Below, one piece after another: positions 23,248-32,124 of a DNA stretch of 53,478 bases. The DNA lies in assembly GCA_035633255.1 (NCBI GenBank), contig DASQFD010000073.1, forward strand, positions 1-53,478. Direction: 5' to 3'. The position numbers and the translations under genes are program-made. This stretch comes from DASQFD01 sp035633255. GTDB taxonomy: Bacteria > Actinomycetota > Actinomycetes > Actinomycetales > Dermatophilaceae. The notes beneath the pieces were generated by a model. That model saw nothing but the letters and a program-made list of their open reading frames with translations, was not told where the DNA came from and searched no databases. Every line of letters starts with the position of its first letter. The stretch's first letter is position 1.

Positions 23248-23273
23248 GACGTGGGTCCGAGGGGCGGGAGAGG

Positions 23274-24752
23274 TCAGAGGGTCTTCTGGATCTCCGCCCA
23301 CTGGCGCTCGACGTCGTCGAGCCCGCCGCACATGAAGAAGGCCTGCTCGCCGACGTGGTCGTAGTCACCGTCGCAGATCTTCGTGAACGCCTCGACGGTG
23401 TCGGGCAGCGAGACCGTGGAGCCCTCGAGGCCGGTGAACTGCTTGGCCACGTAGGTGTTCTGCGAGAGGAACCGCTGGATCCGGCGGGCGCGGTTGACGA
23501 GGATCTTGTCCTCCTCGGAGAGCTCGTCCACGCCGAGGATGGCGATGATGTCCTGCAGCTCCTTGTTGCGCTGGAGGATGCCCTTGACGCGCAGGGCGGT
23601 GTCGTAGTGCGCGTCGGAGATGTAGCGCCGGTCGAGGATGCGGCTCGTGGAGGCCAGCGGGTCCACCGCCGGGTAGATCCCCAGCGAGGCGATCTCACGG
23701 GAGAGCTCGGTGGTGGCGTCGAGGTGGGCGAAGGTCGTCGCCGGCGCCGGGTCGGTGTAGTCGTCGGCGGGGACGTAGATCGCCTGCATCGAGGTGATCG
23801 AGTGACCACGGGTGGAGGTGATCCGCTCCTGGAGCACGCCCATCTCGTCGGCGAGGGTCGGCTGGTAGCCGACCGCGGACGGCATCCGCCCGAGGAGGGT
23901 GGAGACCTCGGAGCCGGCCTGGGTGAAGCGGAAGATGTTGTCGATGAAGAGCAGGACGTCCTGCTTCTGGACGTCCCGGAAGTACTCCGCCATCGTCAGC
24001 GCGGAGAGGGCGACCCGCAGCCGGGTGCCCGGCGGCTCGTCCATCTGGCCGAAGACGAGGGCGGTCTGGCCGAGGACCCCGGCCTCCTCCATCTCCACCA
24101 TGAGGTCGTTGCCCTCGCGCGTGCGCTCGCCCACCCCGGCGAACACCGAAACCCCGCCGTGGTCGCGGGCGACGCGGGCGATCATCTCCTGGATGAGGAC
24201 GGTCTTGCCCACGCCGGCGCCGCCGAAGAGCCCGATCTTGCCGCCGAGGACATACGGCGTCATGAGGTCGATGACCTTGATGCCGGTCTCGAACATCTGG
24301 GTCTTGGGCTCGAGCTGGTCGAAGGCCGGCGCGGGGCGGTGGATGCCCCAGCGCTCCTTGACGTCCAGCGTCTCGCCGGGCTCGAGGTTCAGGCACACGC
24401 CCGTGGTGTTGAAGACCCTGCCGAGCGTCACGTCCCCGACCGGCACGGTGATCGGGCCCCCGGTGTCACGCACCGGGGTGCCGCGGACGAGCCCGTCGGT
24501 GGGCTGCAGCGAGATCGCGCGGATGAGGTTGTCGCCGATGTGCTGGGCCACCTCGAGGTTGAGCGACCTCGTCTCACCGGCGAGCTCGACCTCGGTGGTG
24601 AGGAGGTTGTACTGCTCGGGCATCGCGTCGCCGGGGAACTCGACGTCGACGACCGGGCCGATGATGCGGGAGATGCGCCCGACGCCGCCCGAGGCGTCGG
24701 CCGGGGCTGCGGTGTCAGTGGCGGTGGCGGTCATGGTCTCTCTCTCACTCAT
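23274..24752 (-). CDS. atpD: F1-ATP synthase beta subunit
   Basis: A 492-residue catalytic subunit with Walker A GGAGVGKT (177-184), the GERTREGNDL segment carrying the catalytic Glu, LLFIDNIFRFTQAGSEVS (Walker B region) and an intact DELSEED loop near the C terminus. The start at 24752 overlaps the atpG stop in ATGA; a Met six codons later is an alternative. It is the last gene of the contiguous atp run because atpC is displaced beyond a hairpin and a pseudogene. Confidence 0.98.
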   Translation of the reverse strand: MSERETMTATATDTAAPADASGGVGRISRIIGPVVDVEFPGDAMPEQYNLLTTEVELAGETRSLNLEVAQHIGDNLIRAISLQPTDGLVRGTPVRDTGGPITVPVGDVTLGRVFNTTGVCLNLEPGETLDVKERWGIHRPAPAFDQLEPKTQMFETGIKVIDLMTPYVLGGKIGLFGGAGVGKTVLIQEMIARVARDHGGVSVFAGVGERTREGNDLMVEMEEAGVLGQTALVFGQMDEPPGTRLRVALSALTMAEYFRDVQKQDVLLFIDNIFRFTQAGSEVSTLLGRMPSAVGYQPTLADEMGVLQERITSTRGHSITSMQAIYVPADDYTDPAPATTFAHLDATTELSREIASLGIYPAVDPLASTSRILDRRYISDAHYDTALRVKGILQRNKELQDIIAILGVDELSEEDKILVNRARRIQRFLSQNTYVAKQFTGLEGSTVSLPDTVEAFTKICDGDYDHVGEQAFFMCGGLDDVERQWAEIQKTL

Positions 24753-25651
24753 GTGCTCTCGGCGAGGGCGCTGGCGCCGCCCACGATCTCGCTGATCTCT
24801 TGGGTGATCTCGGCCTGGCGGGCCTGGTTGGCCAGCCGGGTGTACTTGTGGATCAGGTCCTCGGCGTTGTCGGTCGCCGACTTCATCGCCCGCTGCCGGG
24901 CCGCGAGCTCGGAGGCGGCCGCCATGAGCAGGCAGCTGAACAGCCGGGCGTTGACGTACTTGGGCAGCAGCAGGTCCAGCACCTCGTCGGCACTGGGCTC
25001 GAAGGCGTAGAGCGGCAGCAGGTCATCGGGGTCCGGCGCCTCCGTGCCCTCGACGACCTCGAGCGGGAGCATGCGGATGATGTCGGGCTCCTGGGTCATC
25101 ATCGACCGGAACCGGGTGAAGACGACGTGCACCTCGTCCACGCCCCCCTCCGCCTCGTCGGTGAGGAAGTCCTGGACCACCCGGGTCCCGATCTCCTTGG
25201 CGAGCTCGAAGGTCGGCTGCTCCGAGGAGCCGCTCCACTCCGCGGCGTACGGGCGGTTCCGGAACTTGTAGAAGCCGATGACCTTCCGTCCCACGAGGTA
25301 GGGCACGACGGTCTTGCCCTGCTTCTCGGTGAGGTGGGCGATCAGCCGCTCGCTCTCCTTGATGACCGAGGAGCTGTAGGCGCCCGCGAGCCCGCGGTCG
25401 GAGGTGAGGATGACGACCGCGGCCCGCCTGACGTCGGGCTTCTCGGTCGTCAGCGGGTGGTCCTCGTTGGAGAAGGTCGCGACCGCCGACACCGCGCGGG
25501 TCAGGGCGCGCGAGTAGGGCACCGACTCGCGAACGGCCTGCTGGGCCCTCACGACGCGTGAGGCCGCCATGAGCTCCATGGCGCGGGTGATCTTCTTGGT
25601 CGCGCTCACGGACCGGATGCGCTGCCGGTACTCCCGGATCTCCGCTCCCAT
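24749..25651 (-). CDS. atpG: F1-ATP synthase gamma subunit
   Basis: A 300-residue central-stalk subunit with the N-terminal coil GAEIREYRQRIRSVSATKKI, then TRAMELMAASR, the SDRGLAGAYSS motif and the C-terminal AMKSATDNAEDLIHKY coil that rotates inside the alpha/beta ring. An actinobacterial-type insertion with acidic residues lies near 195-215. The ATG at 25651 matches family length, with AAGG upstream. The stop overlaps atpD by four bases. Confidence 0.97.
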   Translation of the reverse strand: MGAEIREYRQRIRSVSATKKITRAMELMAASRVVRAQQAVRESVPYSRALTRAVSAVATFSNEDHPLTTEKPDVRRAAVVILTSDRGLAGAYSSSVIKESERLIAHLTEKQGKTVVPYLVGRKVIGFYKFRNRPYAAEWSGSSEQPTFELAKEIGTRVVQDFLTDEAEGGVDEVHVVFTRFRSMMTQEPDIIRMLPLEVVEGTEAPDPDDLLPLYAFEPSADEVLDLLLPKYVNARLFSCLLMAAASELAARQRAMKSATDNAEDLIHKYTRLANQARQAEITQEISEIVGGASALAEST

Positions 25652-25735
25652 GCGCTTTCGCCTTCCTGTCGTGCGGTGGTGCCGATGGCTGCGAGCCGAC
25701 GTGGACACGGGTGCCGCCCGGGGGCGGCGGGCCGG

Positions 25736-27382
25736 TCAGCGTCGCTGCTTGACGATCTTCTCCTGCTCGGGGTCCAGCGCCTTGTCGGCCGCCTTGTCCT
25801 CCGCCTCGTCGCCCACCGGGATGTTCTCCTTGTTGGAGGGCTCGAAACCGGACCGCTTGAAGGCGTCGAGCTCCGCGGAGAGGGCCTCCTCGGTCGAGGT
25901 CTCGAACGTCCCCGTCTCGCGGATCGCGGCGAGCAGGTCGGCCTTGTTGCGGCGCAGGTGGCCGAGGAACTCCCGCTCGAACCGGCGGATGTCGTCGACG
26001 GCGACGTCGTCCAGCCGACCACTGGTGCCGGCCCACACCGAGACGACCTGCTCCTCGACCGGGTACGGCGCCGACTGTGGCTGCTTGAGCAGCTCGACCA
26101 GGCGGGCGCCGCGCGCGAGCTGCGCGCGGGAGGCCGGGTCGAGGTCGGAGGCGAACATGGCGAACGCCTCGAGCGCGCGGTACTGCGCCAGGTCGAGCTT
26201 GAGACGGCCGGCGACGGACTTCATCGCCTTGATCTGGGCCGCACCGCCGACGCGGGAGACCGAGACGCCGACGTCGACGGCGGGCCGGACGTTGGCGTTG
26301 AACAGGTCCGCCTGGAGGTAGATCTGCCCGTCGGTGATGGAGATGACGTTGGTGGGGATGTAGGCGGAGACGTCGCCGGCCCGGGTCTCGATGATCGGCA
26401 GGCCGGTCATCGACCCGGCACCGAGGTCGTCGGAGAGCTTCGCGCAGCGCTCGAGCAGCCGGCTGTGCAGGTAGAAGACGTCGCCCGGGTAGGCCTCGCG
26501 GCCCGGCGGGCGGCGCAGCAGGAGGGAAACCGCGCGGTAGGCCTCGGCCTGCTTGGACAGGTCGTCGAAGACGATGAGGACGTGCTTGCCCTGGTACATC
26601 CAGTGCTGCCCGATCGCCGAGCCGGTGTACGGGGCGAGGTACTTGAAGCCGGCGGCGTCGGAGGCCGGGGCCGCGACGATGGTCGTGTACTCCATCGCCC
26701 CGGCGTCCTGCAGGGTGGCCCGCACCGACGCGATCGTCGAGCCCTTCTGCCCGATGGCGACGTAGATGCAGCGGACCTGCTTGGTCGGGTCCCCCGTCTC
26801 CCAGAACTCCTTCTGGTTGATGATCGTGTCGACGGCCACCGTGGTCTTCCCGGTCTGGCGGTCCCCGATGATGAGCTGGCGCTGGCCGCGGCCGATCGGG
26901 GTCATGGCGTCGACGGACTTCAGGCCGGTCTGCAGCGGCTCGTGGACCGACTTGCGCTGCACGACGCTGGGCGCCTGGAGCTCCAGGGCCCGCCGCTCGG
27001 TGGACTCGATGTCGCCGAGACCGTCGATGGGGGTGCCGAGCGGGTTGATCACCCGGCCGAGGAAGGCGTCGCCGACCGGGACGGAGAGGACCTCGCCGGT
27101 GCGCTTGACCTCCTGCCCCTCCTCGATGTGGGAGAAGTCGCCGAGCACGACGACCCCGATGTTGTGGACGTCGAGGTTCAGCGCCAGGCCGAGCGTGTCG
27201 TCCTCGAAGCGGAGCAGCTCGTTGGTCATCGCCGACGGCAGCCCCTCGACGTGGGCGATGCCGTCACCGGCGTCCAGGACGCGGCCGACCTCCTCACGGG
27301 TGGCCGTGCCGGGCTCGTAGGACTGGACGTAGCTGTCCAGGGCCTCGCGGATCTCATCCGGGCGGATCGAGAGCTCCGTCAT
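25736..27382 (-). CDS. atpA: F1-ATP synthase alpha subunit
   Basis: A 548-residue non-catalytic nucleotide-binding subunit with Walker A GDRQTGKT (173-180), the PYTGSAIGQHWMYQGK region, VLIVFDDLSKQAEAYR and the SRVGGAAQIKAMK signature. The C terminus carries an actinobacterial extension rich in Lys, Asp and Glu. AGGAGAAG precedes the ATG at a good distance. Spacers of 67 and 84 bases separate it from atpH and atpG. Confidence 0.98.
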   Translation of the reverse strand: MTELSIRPDEIREALDSYVQSYEPGTATREEVGRVLDAGDGIAHVEGLPSAMTNELLRFEDDTLGLALNLDVHNIGVVVLGDFSHIEEGQEVKRTGEVLSVPVGDAFLGRVINPLGTPIDGLGDIESTERRALELQAPSVVQRKSVHEPLQTGLKSVDAMTPIGRGQRQLIIGDRQTGKTTVAVDTIINQKEFWETGDPTKQVRCIYVAIGQKGSTIASVRATLQDAGAMEYTTIVAAPASDAAGFKYLAPYTGSAIGQHWMYQGKHVLIVFDDLSKQAEAYRAVSLLLRRPPGREAYPGDVFYLHSRLLERCAKLSDDLGAGSMTGLPIIETRAGDVSAYIPTNVISITDGQIYLQADLFNANVRPAVDVGVSVSRVGGAAQIKAMKSVAGRLKLDLAQYRALEAFAMFASDLDPASRAQLARGARLVELLKQPQSAPYPVEEQVVSVWAGTSGRLDDVAVDDIRRFEREFLGHLRRNKADLLAAIRETGTFETSTEEALSAELDAFKRSGFEPSNKENIPVGDEAEDKAADKALDPEQEKIVKQRR

Positions 27383-27449
27383 GTGTCTTCTTCTCCTGAG
27401 GTCACGGCCCTCGCGGGGCCGGCGGCGTTCGTGTGGTCGGGGGGCGGGC

Positions 27450-28262
27450 TCAGCCGGCGAGGTGTCGCCGGGCCTCCTCGAGCCGCCGCAGGATGGTGCC
27501 GTCGACGACCTCGTCGCCGACCTGGACCCGGATGCCGCCGATGACGCCCTCCTCGAGGACGATCTGGAGCGCCACCGGCTTGCCGTAGACGCGCTCGAGC
27601 GCGCTGCGCAGGCGGGCCGACTGCGCAGCCGTGAGGGGGGCCGCCACGCGGACGAGCGCCGTCAGCTCCTCACGGCGCTGACCGGCCAGCTCGAGGTAGT
27701 TCGTGAGGACGCGGTCCAGGCGCCGGCCGCGTGGCACGCGGACCGCCTGCTCGACCAGCCGCACGGTCTCGGGCGCCGCCCGACCCGCCAGCAGGCCGTG
27801 CACCAGGGACACCTTGCCCTCGCTGTTGGTGTTGCGGGCCGACAGCGTGTCGCGCAGCCGCTCGTCGGCGGCGACGATCCGCTCGAAGCGGAAGAGCTCG
27901 TCCTCCACCGCGTCGATCCGGTGCTCCCGCTCGGCGAGCGCCAGGAACGCCGAGGCACCCAGGTGCTCCAGGGTGTCGGTCAGGTCACCCTCGGCCGCCC
28001 AGCGCTGGCCGGCCACCTCGGCGACGACGTCGGCGGTCTCCTCCCGGACCCGGCCGGCGAGCAGGCTGCGCGCCAGCCCGCGCTTGGCGTCCCCCTCGCG
28101 TGAGGGGTCCGCCATCGCGCGCCGCAGCGCGGCGTTGCCGTCCAGCAGGGTGGTGACGGCGAAGAGGTCGTCGGCCATGCCGGCCCAGTCGGTGGAACGG
28201 GACAGGGCGTGCTCGAGGGCCTCCGCCGCCGCGGTGGCGGCCCCGCGGGAGGACCCTCGCAT
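27450..28262 (-). CDS. atpH: F1-ATP synthase delta subunit
   Basis: A 270-residue OSCP/delta subunit. The N-terminal helical bundle is about residues 1-110 and the C-terminal region (KPVALQIVLEEGVIGGIRVQVGDEVVDGTIL) contains the conserved family motif. It links the peripheral stalk to F1. The length fits actinobacterial delta subunits, which are longer than the ~177-residue E. coli protein. The ATG shares one base with the atpF stop (TGATG). Confidence 0.95.
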   Translation of the reverse strand: MRGSSRGAATAAAEALEHALSRSTDWAGMADDLFAVTTLLDGNAALRRAMADPSREGDAKRGLARSLLAGRVREETADVVAEVAGQRWAAEGDLTDTLEHLGASAFLALAEREHRIDAVEDELFRFERIVAADERLRDTLSARNTNSEGKVSLVHGLLAGRAAPETVRLVEQAVRVPRGRRLDRVLTNYLELAGQRREELTALVRVAAPLTAAQSARLRSALERVYGKPVALQIVLEEGVIGGIRVQVGDEVVDGTILRRLEEARRHLAG

Positions 28263-28840
28263 CAGCGCTCCCCGACCTTCTCCGGGGCGATGGCTCCCGA
28301 CTCGAGCTCGGCGAGGAAGCGGTCGACGATCCCTGAGCGCCGGGTCTCCTCGTGCAGCGACTCCCCGACGATCCGGCTCGCGAGCTCGGTGGACAGCCGG
28401 CCCACCTCGCCGCGGAGCTGGACGACCGCCTGCTGACGCTCGGCCTCGATCTGCCGCTTCGCCGACTCGGTGATGCGGCCGGCCTCGGCCTGCGCCTGCG
28501 CGCGCATGTCGACGACGATCGAGGCGCCCTCCTCACGGGCCTCCTCGCGGATGGCGTTGGCCTCGGCGCGGGCCTCGTGCAGCTGCGCCTGGTACTGCTG
28601 CAGCGCCGCCTCCGCCCTGGCCTGGGCCTCCTCCGCCTGGTTCATGCCACCCTCGATCGCCGCGGTTCGCTCGGCGTAGGTGCGCTCCAGGTTCGGCACG
28701 ACCTTCTTGGTGACGATCCACAGCAGTATCGCGAACGCGATGGTGCCGAAGATGAGCTCGCTCATCACGGGGAGGATCGGCAGCCGCTCGCCGGTGGTGT
28801 CGGCGGACACCAGGCTCACGGCTCCGCTGAGGTGCTGCAC
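28262..28840 (-). CDS. atpF: F0-ATP synthase b subunit
   Basis: A 192-residue peripheral-stalk subunit with one N-terminal membrane helix (LIFGTIAFAILLWIVTKKV). A long Ala/Glu/Arg-rich coiled coil (about 55-165) carries EEAREEGASIVVDMRAQAQ. The start is a GTG at 28840 with AAGGAG six or so bases upstream. The N-terminal 25 residues are loosely conserved. Confidence 0.96.
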   Translation of the reverse strand: MQHLSGAVSLVSADTTGERLPILPVMSELIFGTIAFAILLWIVTKKVVPNLERTYAERTAAIEGGMNQAEEAQARAEAALQQYQAQLHEARAEANAIREEAREEGASIVVDMRAQAQAEAGRITESAKRQIEAERQQAVVQLRGEVGRLSTELASRIVGESLHEETRRSGIVDRFLAELESGAIAPEKVGER

Positions 28841-28892
28841 GGGGGTCTCCTTGGGCGGGAAGCGGACGGGTCTGGTCGAGCCGTCGGGTCGG

Positions 28893-29099
28893 TCAGCGGA
28901 AGACGAACGCGAGGACGAGACCGAAGATGGCGAGCGCCTCGGCGAGGGCGAAGCCGAGGATCGCGATGCCCTGCAGCATGCCGCGCGCCTCGGGCTGGCG
29001 AGCGACGCCGTTGATGTACGCGGCGAAGATCAGGCCGATACCGACACCGGGGCCGATCGCCGACAAGCCGTAGCCGAGGATGGCGATGTTGCCTTGCAT
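28893..29099 (-). CDS. atpE: F0-ATP synthase c subunit
   Basis: A 68-residue hairpin of two membrane helices that forms the rotor ring. Helix 1 has the Gly/Ala-rich GPGVGIGLIFAAYI, the polar loop is ARQPEARG, and helix 2 carries the proton-binding Glu54 in FALAEALAIFG. A Glu next to small residues suggests a proton-driven ring; no sodium-site signature is evident. AGAGGACC precedes the ATG. Confidence 0.97.
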   Translation of the reverse strand: MQGNIAILGYGLSAIGPGVGIGLIFAAYINGVARQPEARGMLQGIAILGFALAEALAIFGLVLAFVFR

Positions 29100-29209
29100 G
29101 AGGGTCCTCTTTCGTTCTCTCCGTGGTCCGGACGACCGTTCGCCACCCGGTGTTCGTTGGGCATCTTCAGTTGTGGGTCGTGCCTCCCGGGCCGGGGGCC
29201 CGGCAGCGG

Positions 29210-30022
29210 TCAGTGCTCGTCGGCGAGGCTCCCGGCGATGTAGGTCGCGGCGAGCAGCGTGAAGATGTACGCCTGAAGGAACTGGATCAGCCCCTCGAAT
29301 GCCGTCATGACGAAGGCCAGGATGAACGACCCGATCCCGGCGACCTTCATGCCGATGCCGGCGCTCTCGAACAGCAGGTACTCGCCACCGAGGATGAACA
29401 GGACCAGCAGCAGGTGCCCGGCGAACATGTTGCCGAAGAGTCGCAGGGCCAGGGTGAGTGGGCGGGTGACGAAGTAGGTCAGGAGCTCGAGCGGGATGAT
29501 GAGCGGCAGCATCGCCTTCGGCAGGCCAGTGGGGACCATGTGCGCGAAGTACCCGGCCAGCCCGTGCTTGCGGACCCCCACCACGTGGTAGACCACGAAG
29601 ACGAAGAGCGTCAGCGCGATGGGGAAGCCGATCCGGCTCATCGTGGGGAAGAGCACCGGCGGGATGATGCCGAAGAGGTTGTTCAGCAGGATGAAGGTGA
29701 ACAGCGAGAAGAGCAGCGGGACGAACTTCAGGAAGTCCCTGCTGCCGATGATGTCGCGCGCCAGCCCGTTGCGGACCGCGTTGTAGACGGACTCGGTGAC
29801 CCACTGCGCCTTGCCCGGGACGACCGTCGCCTTCCGCGTCGTCGCCACGAGGAACCACGCGATGATCACCACGGAGATCCCGGCCACGACCATCGGGCGG
29901 GTGATCGCCCAGTCGCCCGAGCCGATGAGCGGCTGGTAGAACTCCTCGGGGGTGGGGGCCACGAAGCCCTCGCCGTCACCTCCGGCGGCCTGGACGCCGG
30001 CGGCCAGCAGGTTCCAGCTCAC
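29210..30022 (-). CDS. atpB: F0-ATP synthase a subunit
   Basis: A 270-residue stator subunit with five or six hydrophobic helices. The helix with the essential Arg is in PLTLALRLFGNMFAGHLLL, and the last helices (GSFILAFVMTAFEGLIQFLQAYIFTLLAATYI) are typical. It conducts protons to the c ring. The chosen ATG gives the usual length. About 105 bases separate it from the small upstream membrane gene. Confidence 0.97.
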   Translation of the reverse strand: MSWNLLAAGVQAAGGDGEGFVAPTPEEFYQPLIGSGDWAITRPMVVAGISVVIIAWFLVATTRKATVVPGKAQWVTESVYNAVRNGLARDIIGSRDFLKFVPLLFSLFTFILLNNLFGIIPPVLFPTMSRIGFPIALTLFVFVVYHVVGVRKHGLAGYFAHMVPTGLPKAMLPLIIPLELLTYFVTRPLTLALRLFGNMFAGHLLLVLFILGGEYLLFESAGIGMKVAGIGSFILAFVMTAFEGLIQFLQAYIFTLLAATYIAGSLADEH

Positions 30023-30127
30023 GTGCTCTCCTCGTCACGAGTCGTCGACCGCGCATGCACTGTCACAGGGCTCCGGCCGACCGGTTTCGGCGGCCACGGC
30101 CGGGAACCATCACGTCTGGCGCGGCGG

Positions 30128-30382
30128 TCACGACGTACCGTACCGGAACCACACGAGGTACATCGACAGGGCCATGCCCGCCAGGATCCCGACCGCCACG
30201 AGCCATGACGTGCCCCACCAGAGGTCGAGCCCGTGGCCGATCCCGCCGAAGAGGATCGGGCCGCTGAGGAGGTAGGACACCACGTTCCACATCCGCGCCT
30301 CCTCGAGCCGCGGGTGGTCCTCCTCCTCCCGCGTGGCGGGCCGGGGGTCGGGGGCCTCGCCGGCCCCGGGGTGCTCGCTCAC
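30128..30382 (-). CDS. small two-helix membrane protein, AtpZ/AtpI-like
   Basis: An 84-residue protein with a charged, Pro/Glu-rich N terminus (about 1-28) and two hydrophobic helices. One contains SYLLSGPILFGGIGHGLDLWW, here marking about residues 33-54, and the next VAVGILAGMALSMYLVWF. Gene order (before atpB) and the GHGLD-type turn fit the AtpZ family, proposed to help Mg/Ca uptake or c-ring assembly. The GTG start overlaps the stop of the upstream gene (GTGA). Confidence 0.8.
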   Translation of the reverse strand: MSEHPGAGEAPDPRPATREEEDHPRLEEARMWNVVSYLLSGPILFGGIGHGLDLWWGTSWLVAVGILAGMALSMYLVWFRYGTS

Positions 30383-30846
30383 CGGTCGAGGACCGTCGCG
30401 GTGGACGCGTCGGCCGGCTCGTCGAAGACGGGTCGCCGGGCGCGCACGAAGGCGAGGACCTGGAACAGCTGCCAGGCCAGCGCGACCACGAGGACCGCGA
30501 CCCCGAACGCGGTTCCATCCAGCCACGCAGCGTCGCCGAGCAGCACGATGACGAGCAGCAGGGCGATGGTCTGGCCCAGGTAGACCGCCAGGGCGGCGGG
30601 CACCACGACGAGCGGCGACGCGTCGCGCACCAGACGCGACATCGCGGCGAGCCCGGAGGCGAAGAAGGCCCCGGCGACGAGCACGCCGAGGGACCCGCCG
30701 AGCAGGCCGTCCGTCCCGCGCGTCAGCCACAGCACGACCACGGCGACGGCTCCGGCCAGCAGCGACGGCCACAGGGCGCCACGCAGCAGCACCGCGAACG
30801 GTGCACCTGCCGGCGTCACGTGGGCGCCCGGCCCGGTCGTCGCCAC
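30379..30846 (-). CDS. atpI: AtpI-like membrane protein at the head of the atp operon
   Basis: About 155 residues with four hydrophobic helices (for example LLAGAVAVVVLWL, LLGGSLGVLVAGAFFASGL, PAALAVYLGQTIALLLVIVLL and AFGVAVLVVALAWQLFQVLAF). It resembles the poorly conserved AtpI/i-subunit proteins that aid c-ring assembly. I prefer the GTG at 30846 because AGGAGGA stands upstream and because a regulatory palindrome lies at 30886-30905; an ATG at 30963 would place that palindrome inside the gene. Confidence 0.75.
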   Translation of the reverse strand: MATTGPGAHVTPAGAPFAVLLRGALWPSLLAGAVAVVVLWLTRGTDGLLGGSLGVLVAGAFFASGLAAMSRLVRDASPLVVVPAALAVYLGQTIALLLVIVLLGDAAWLDGTAFGVAVLVVALAWQLFQVLAFVRARRPVFDEPADASTATVLDR

Positions 30847-30885
30847 CAGCTGCCCCGCTTCCTCCTGGACGTGGCCGTCGTCGGT

Positions 30886-30905
30886 CTTGTGAAAACTATC
30901 ACAAG
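30886..30905. promoter_or_regulatory. CRP/GlxR-type operator before the atp operon
   Basis: The palindrome CTTGTGA-N6-TCACAAG contains the exact CRP consensus TGTGA-N6-TCACA in an AT-rich patch. It is centred about 50 bases upstream of the first atp gene. Crp/GlxR regulators control respiratory and energy genes in corynebacteria. Whether this site activates or represses cannot be told without the transcription start. Confidence 0.65.
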
Positions 30906-30971
30906 GCCGGGTGGGTCGCCCAACCACGGCACCGGTCGGGGCACCCACGGGCGGCACCGGCATACCGGCGG

Positions 30972-32081
30972 TCAGTGCACCCGGGGCTCGCGCCCGGCCA
31001 CGGTCGCCCGGGGCAGCCAGAGCGTGAGCCCCCCCGCGGTCAGCAGCATCCCGAGCAGCAGGGCCAGGGCCGCCACCGGCGGCAGGAAGACGAAGGACAC
31101 CGCGCCCACCGAGGCGGCCGCCGCCCAGAACCAGAGCAGCAGGACGGCGCGCCGGTGCCCGTGACCCCACTGCAGCATCCGGTGGTGGAGGTGCTGGGCG
31201 TCCGGTTGCCAGGGCCGCTGGCCGCGCCGGGTGCGACGGATGACCGCGAGGAGGACGTCGACCAGCGGCAGCAGGATGATCGCGATCGGCAACAGCAGGG
31301 GGAGCACCGTCGCGGCCGTGGTGTTCGTGCTGACGTCGGCCCCCTGCACGGTGCCGGTGAGCGAGATCATCGCCGCGGCGAGGAGCAGCCCGAGGAGCAG
31401 CGCACCGCTGTCACCCATGAAGATCCGGGCGGGGTGGAAGTTGTGCGGCAGGAAGCCGATGCAGCAGCCCAGCAGGGCGGCGGCGATGAACGCCGCCGAC
31501 GTGAAGACGTTGGGCGGGCGGTAGGTGTTGGCGAGCAGGTAGGCGTACCCGAAGAAGGACAGCGCCGCGATGCCGACGACCCCGGCGGCCAGGCCGTCGA
31601 GGCCGTCGACGAAGTTCACCGCGTTCGTCGAGAGGATGACGAAGAAGATCGTCAGCCCGACCAGGACCGGTGCCGGCAGCACGTACGTCTGCCCGAACGG
31701 CAGCGAGAACAGCTGCACGCCCTGGAAGGCCATCACGCCGGCGGCCAGGAGCTGGCCGGCGAGCTTGACCAGCCAGTCCATCTCCCGGATGTCGTCCAGC
31801 GCGCCGACCGCGCACACGATGGTCGCGCCGGCGAGCACGCCGTAGAGCTCGCCGCCGGCGAACATCTGCTTGCTGTAGGGCAGCACCGAGGCGACGAGGA
31901 GCGCGGCGGCGAAGCCGAGGTACATCGCCACCCCACCGAGCCGCGGGATGGGGACCGAGTGGACGTCCCGGTCGCGGACCGGGGTGAAGGCCCGGGCCCG
32001 CACCGCGACCGAGCGCAGGAACGGCGTCGCGACGTAGGTGACGATGGCCGCCACGGTGACGAGGAAGAGGTACTCGCGCAC
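30972..32081 (-). CDS. wecA: undecaprenyl-phosphate GlcNAc-1-phosphate transferase (WecA/MraY family)
   Basis: A 369-residue integral membrane enzyme with about eleven hydrophobic segments. The family's cytoplasmic motifs are present: LGGVAMYLG, GALDDIREMDW (Mg-binding Asp-Asp), NAVNFVDGLDGLAAG, GCCIGFLPHNFHPARIFMGDSG and the HxH segment AQHLHHRML. It starts wall-polymer (arabinogalactan, teichuronic or teichoic acid linker) synthesis by moving GlcNAc-1-P to the lipid carrier. The GTG start lies 43 bases after glyA. Its position just before the atp operon is common in actinobacteria. Confidence 0.93.
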   Translation of the reverse strand: MREYLFLVTVAAIVTYVATPFLRSVAVRARAFTPVRDRDVHSVPIPRLGGVAMYLGFAAALLVASVLPYSKQMFAGGELYGVLAGATIVCAVGALDDIREMDWLVKLAGQLLAAGVMAFQGVQLFSLPFGQTYVLPAPVLVGLTIFFVILSTNAVNFVDGLDGLAAGVVGIAALSFFGYAYLLANTYRPPNVFTSAAFIAAALLGCCIGFLPHNFHPARIFMGDSGALLLGLLLAAAMISLTGTVQGADVSTNTTAATVLPLLLPIAIILLPLVDVLLAVIRRTRRGQRPWQPDAQHLHHRMLQWGHGHRRAVLLLWFWAAAASVGAVSFVFLPPVAALALLLGMLLTAGGLTLWLPRATVAGREPRVH

Positions 32082-32124
32082 TCAGCCGGCTCCCCGTTCG
32101 GCCGGACGCCCGTGCGCGGTCACC

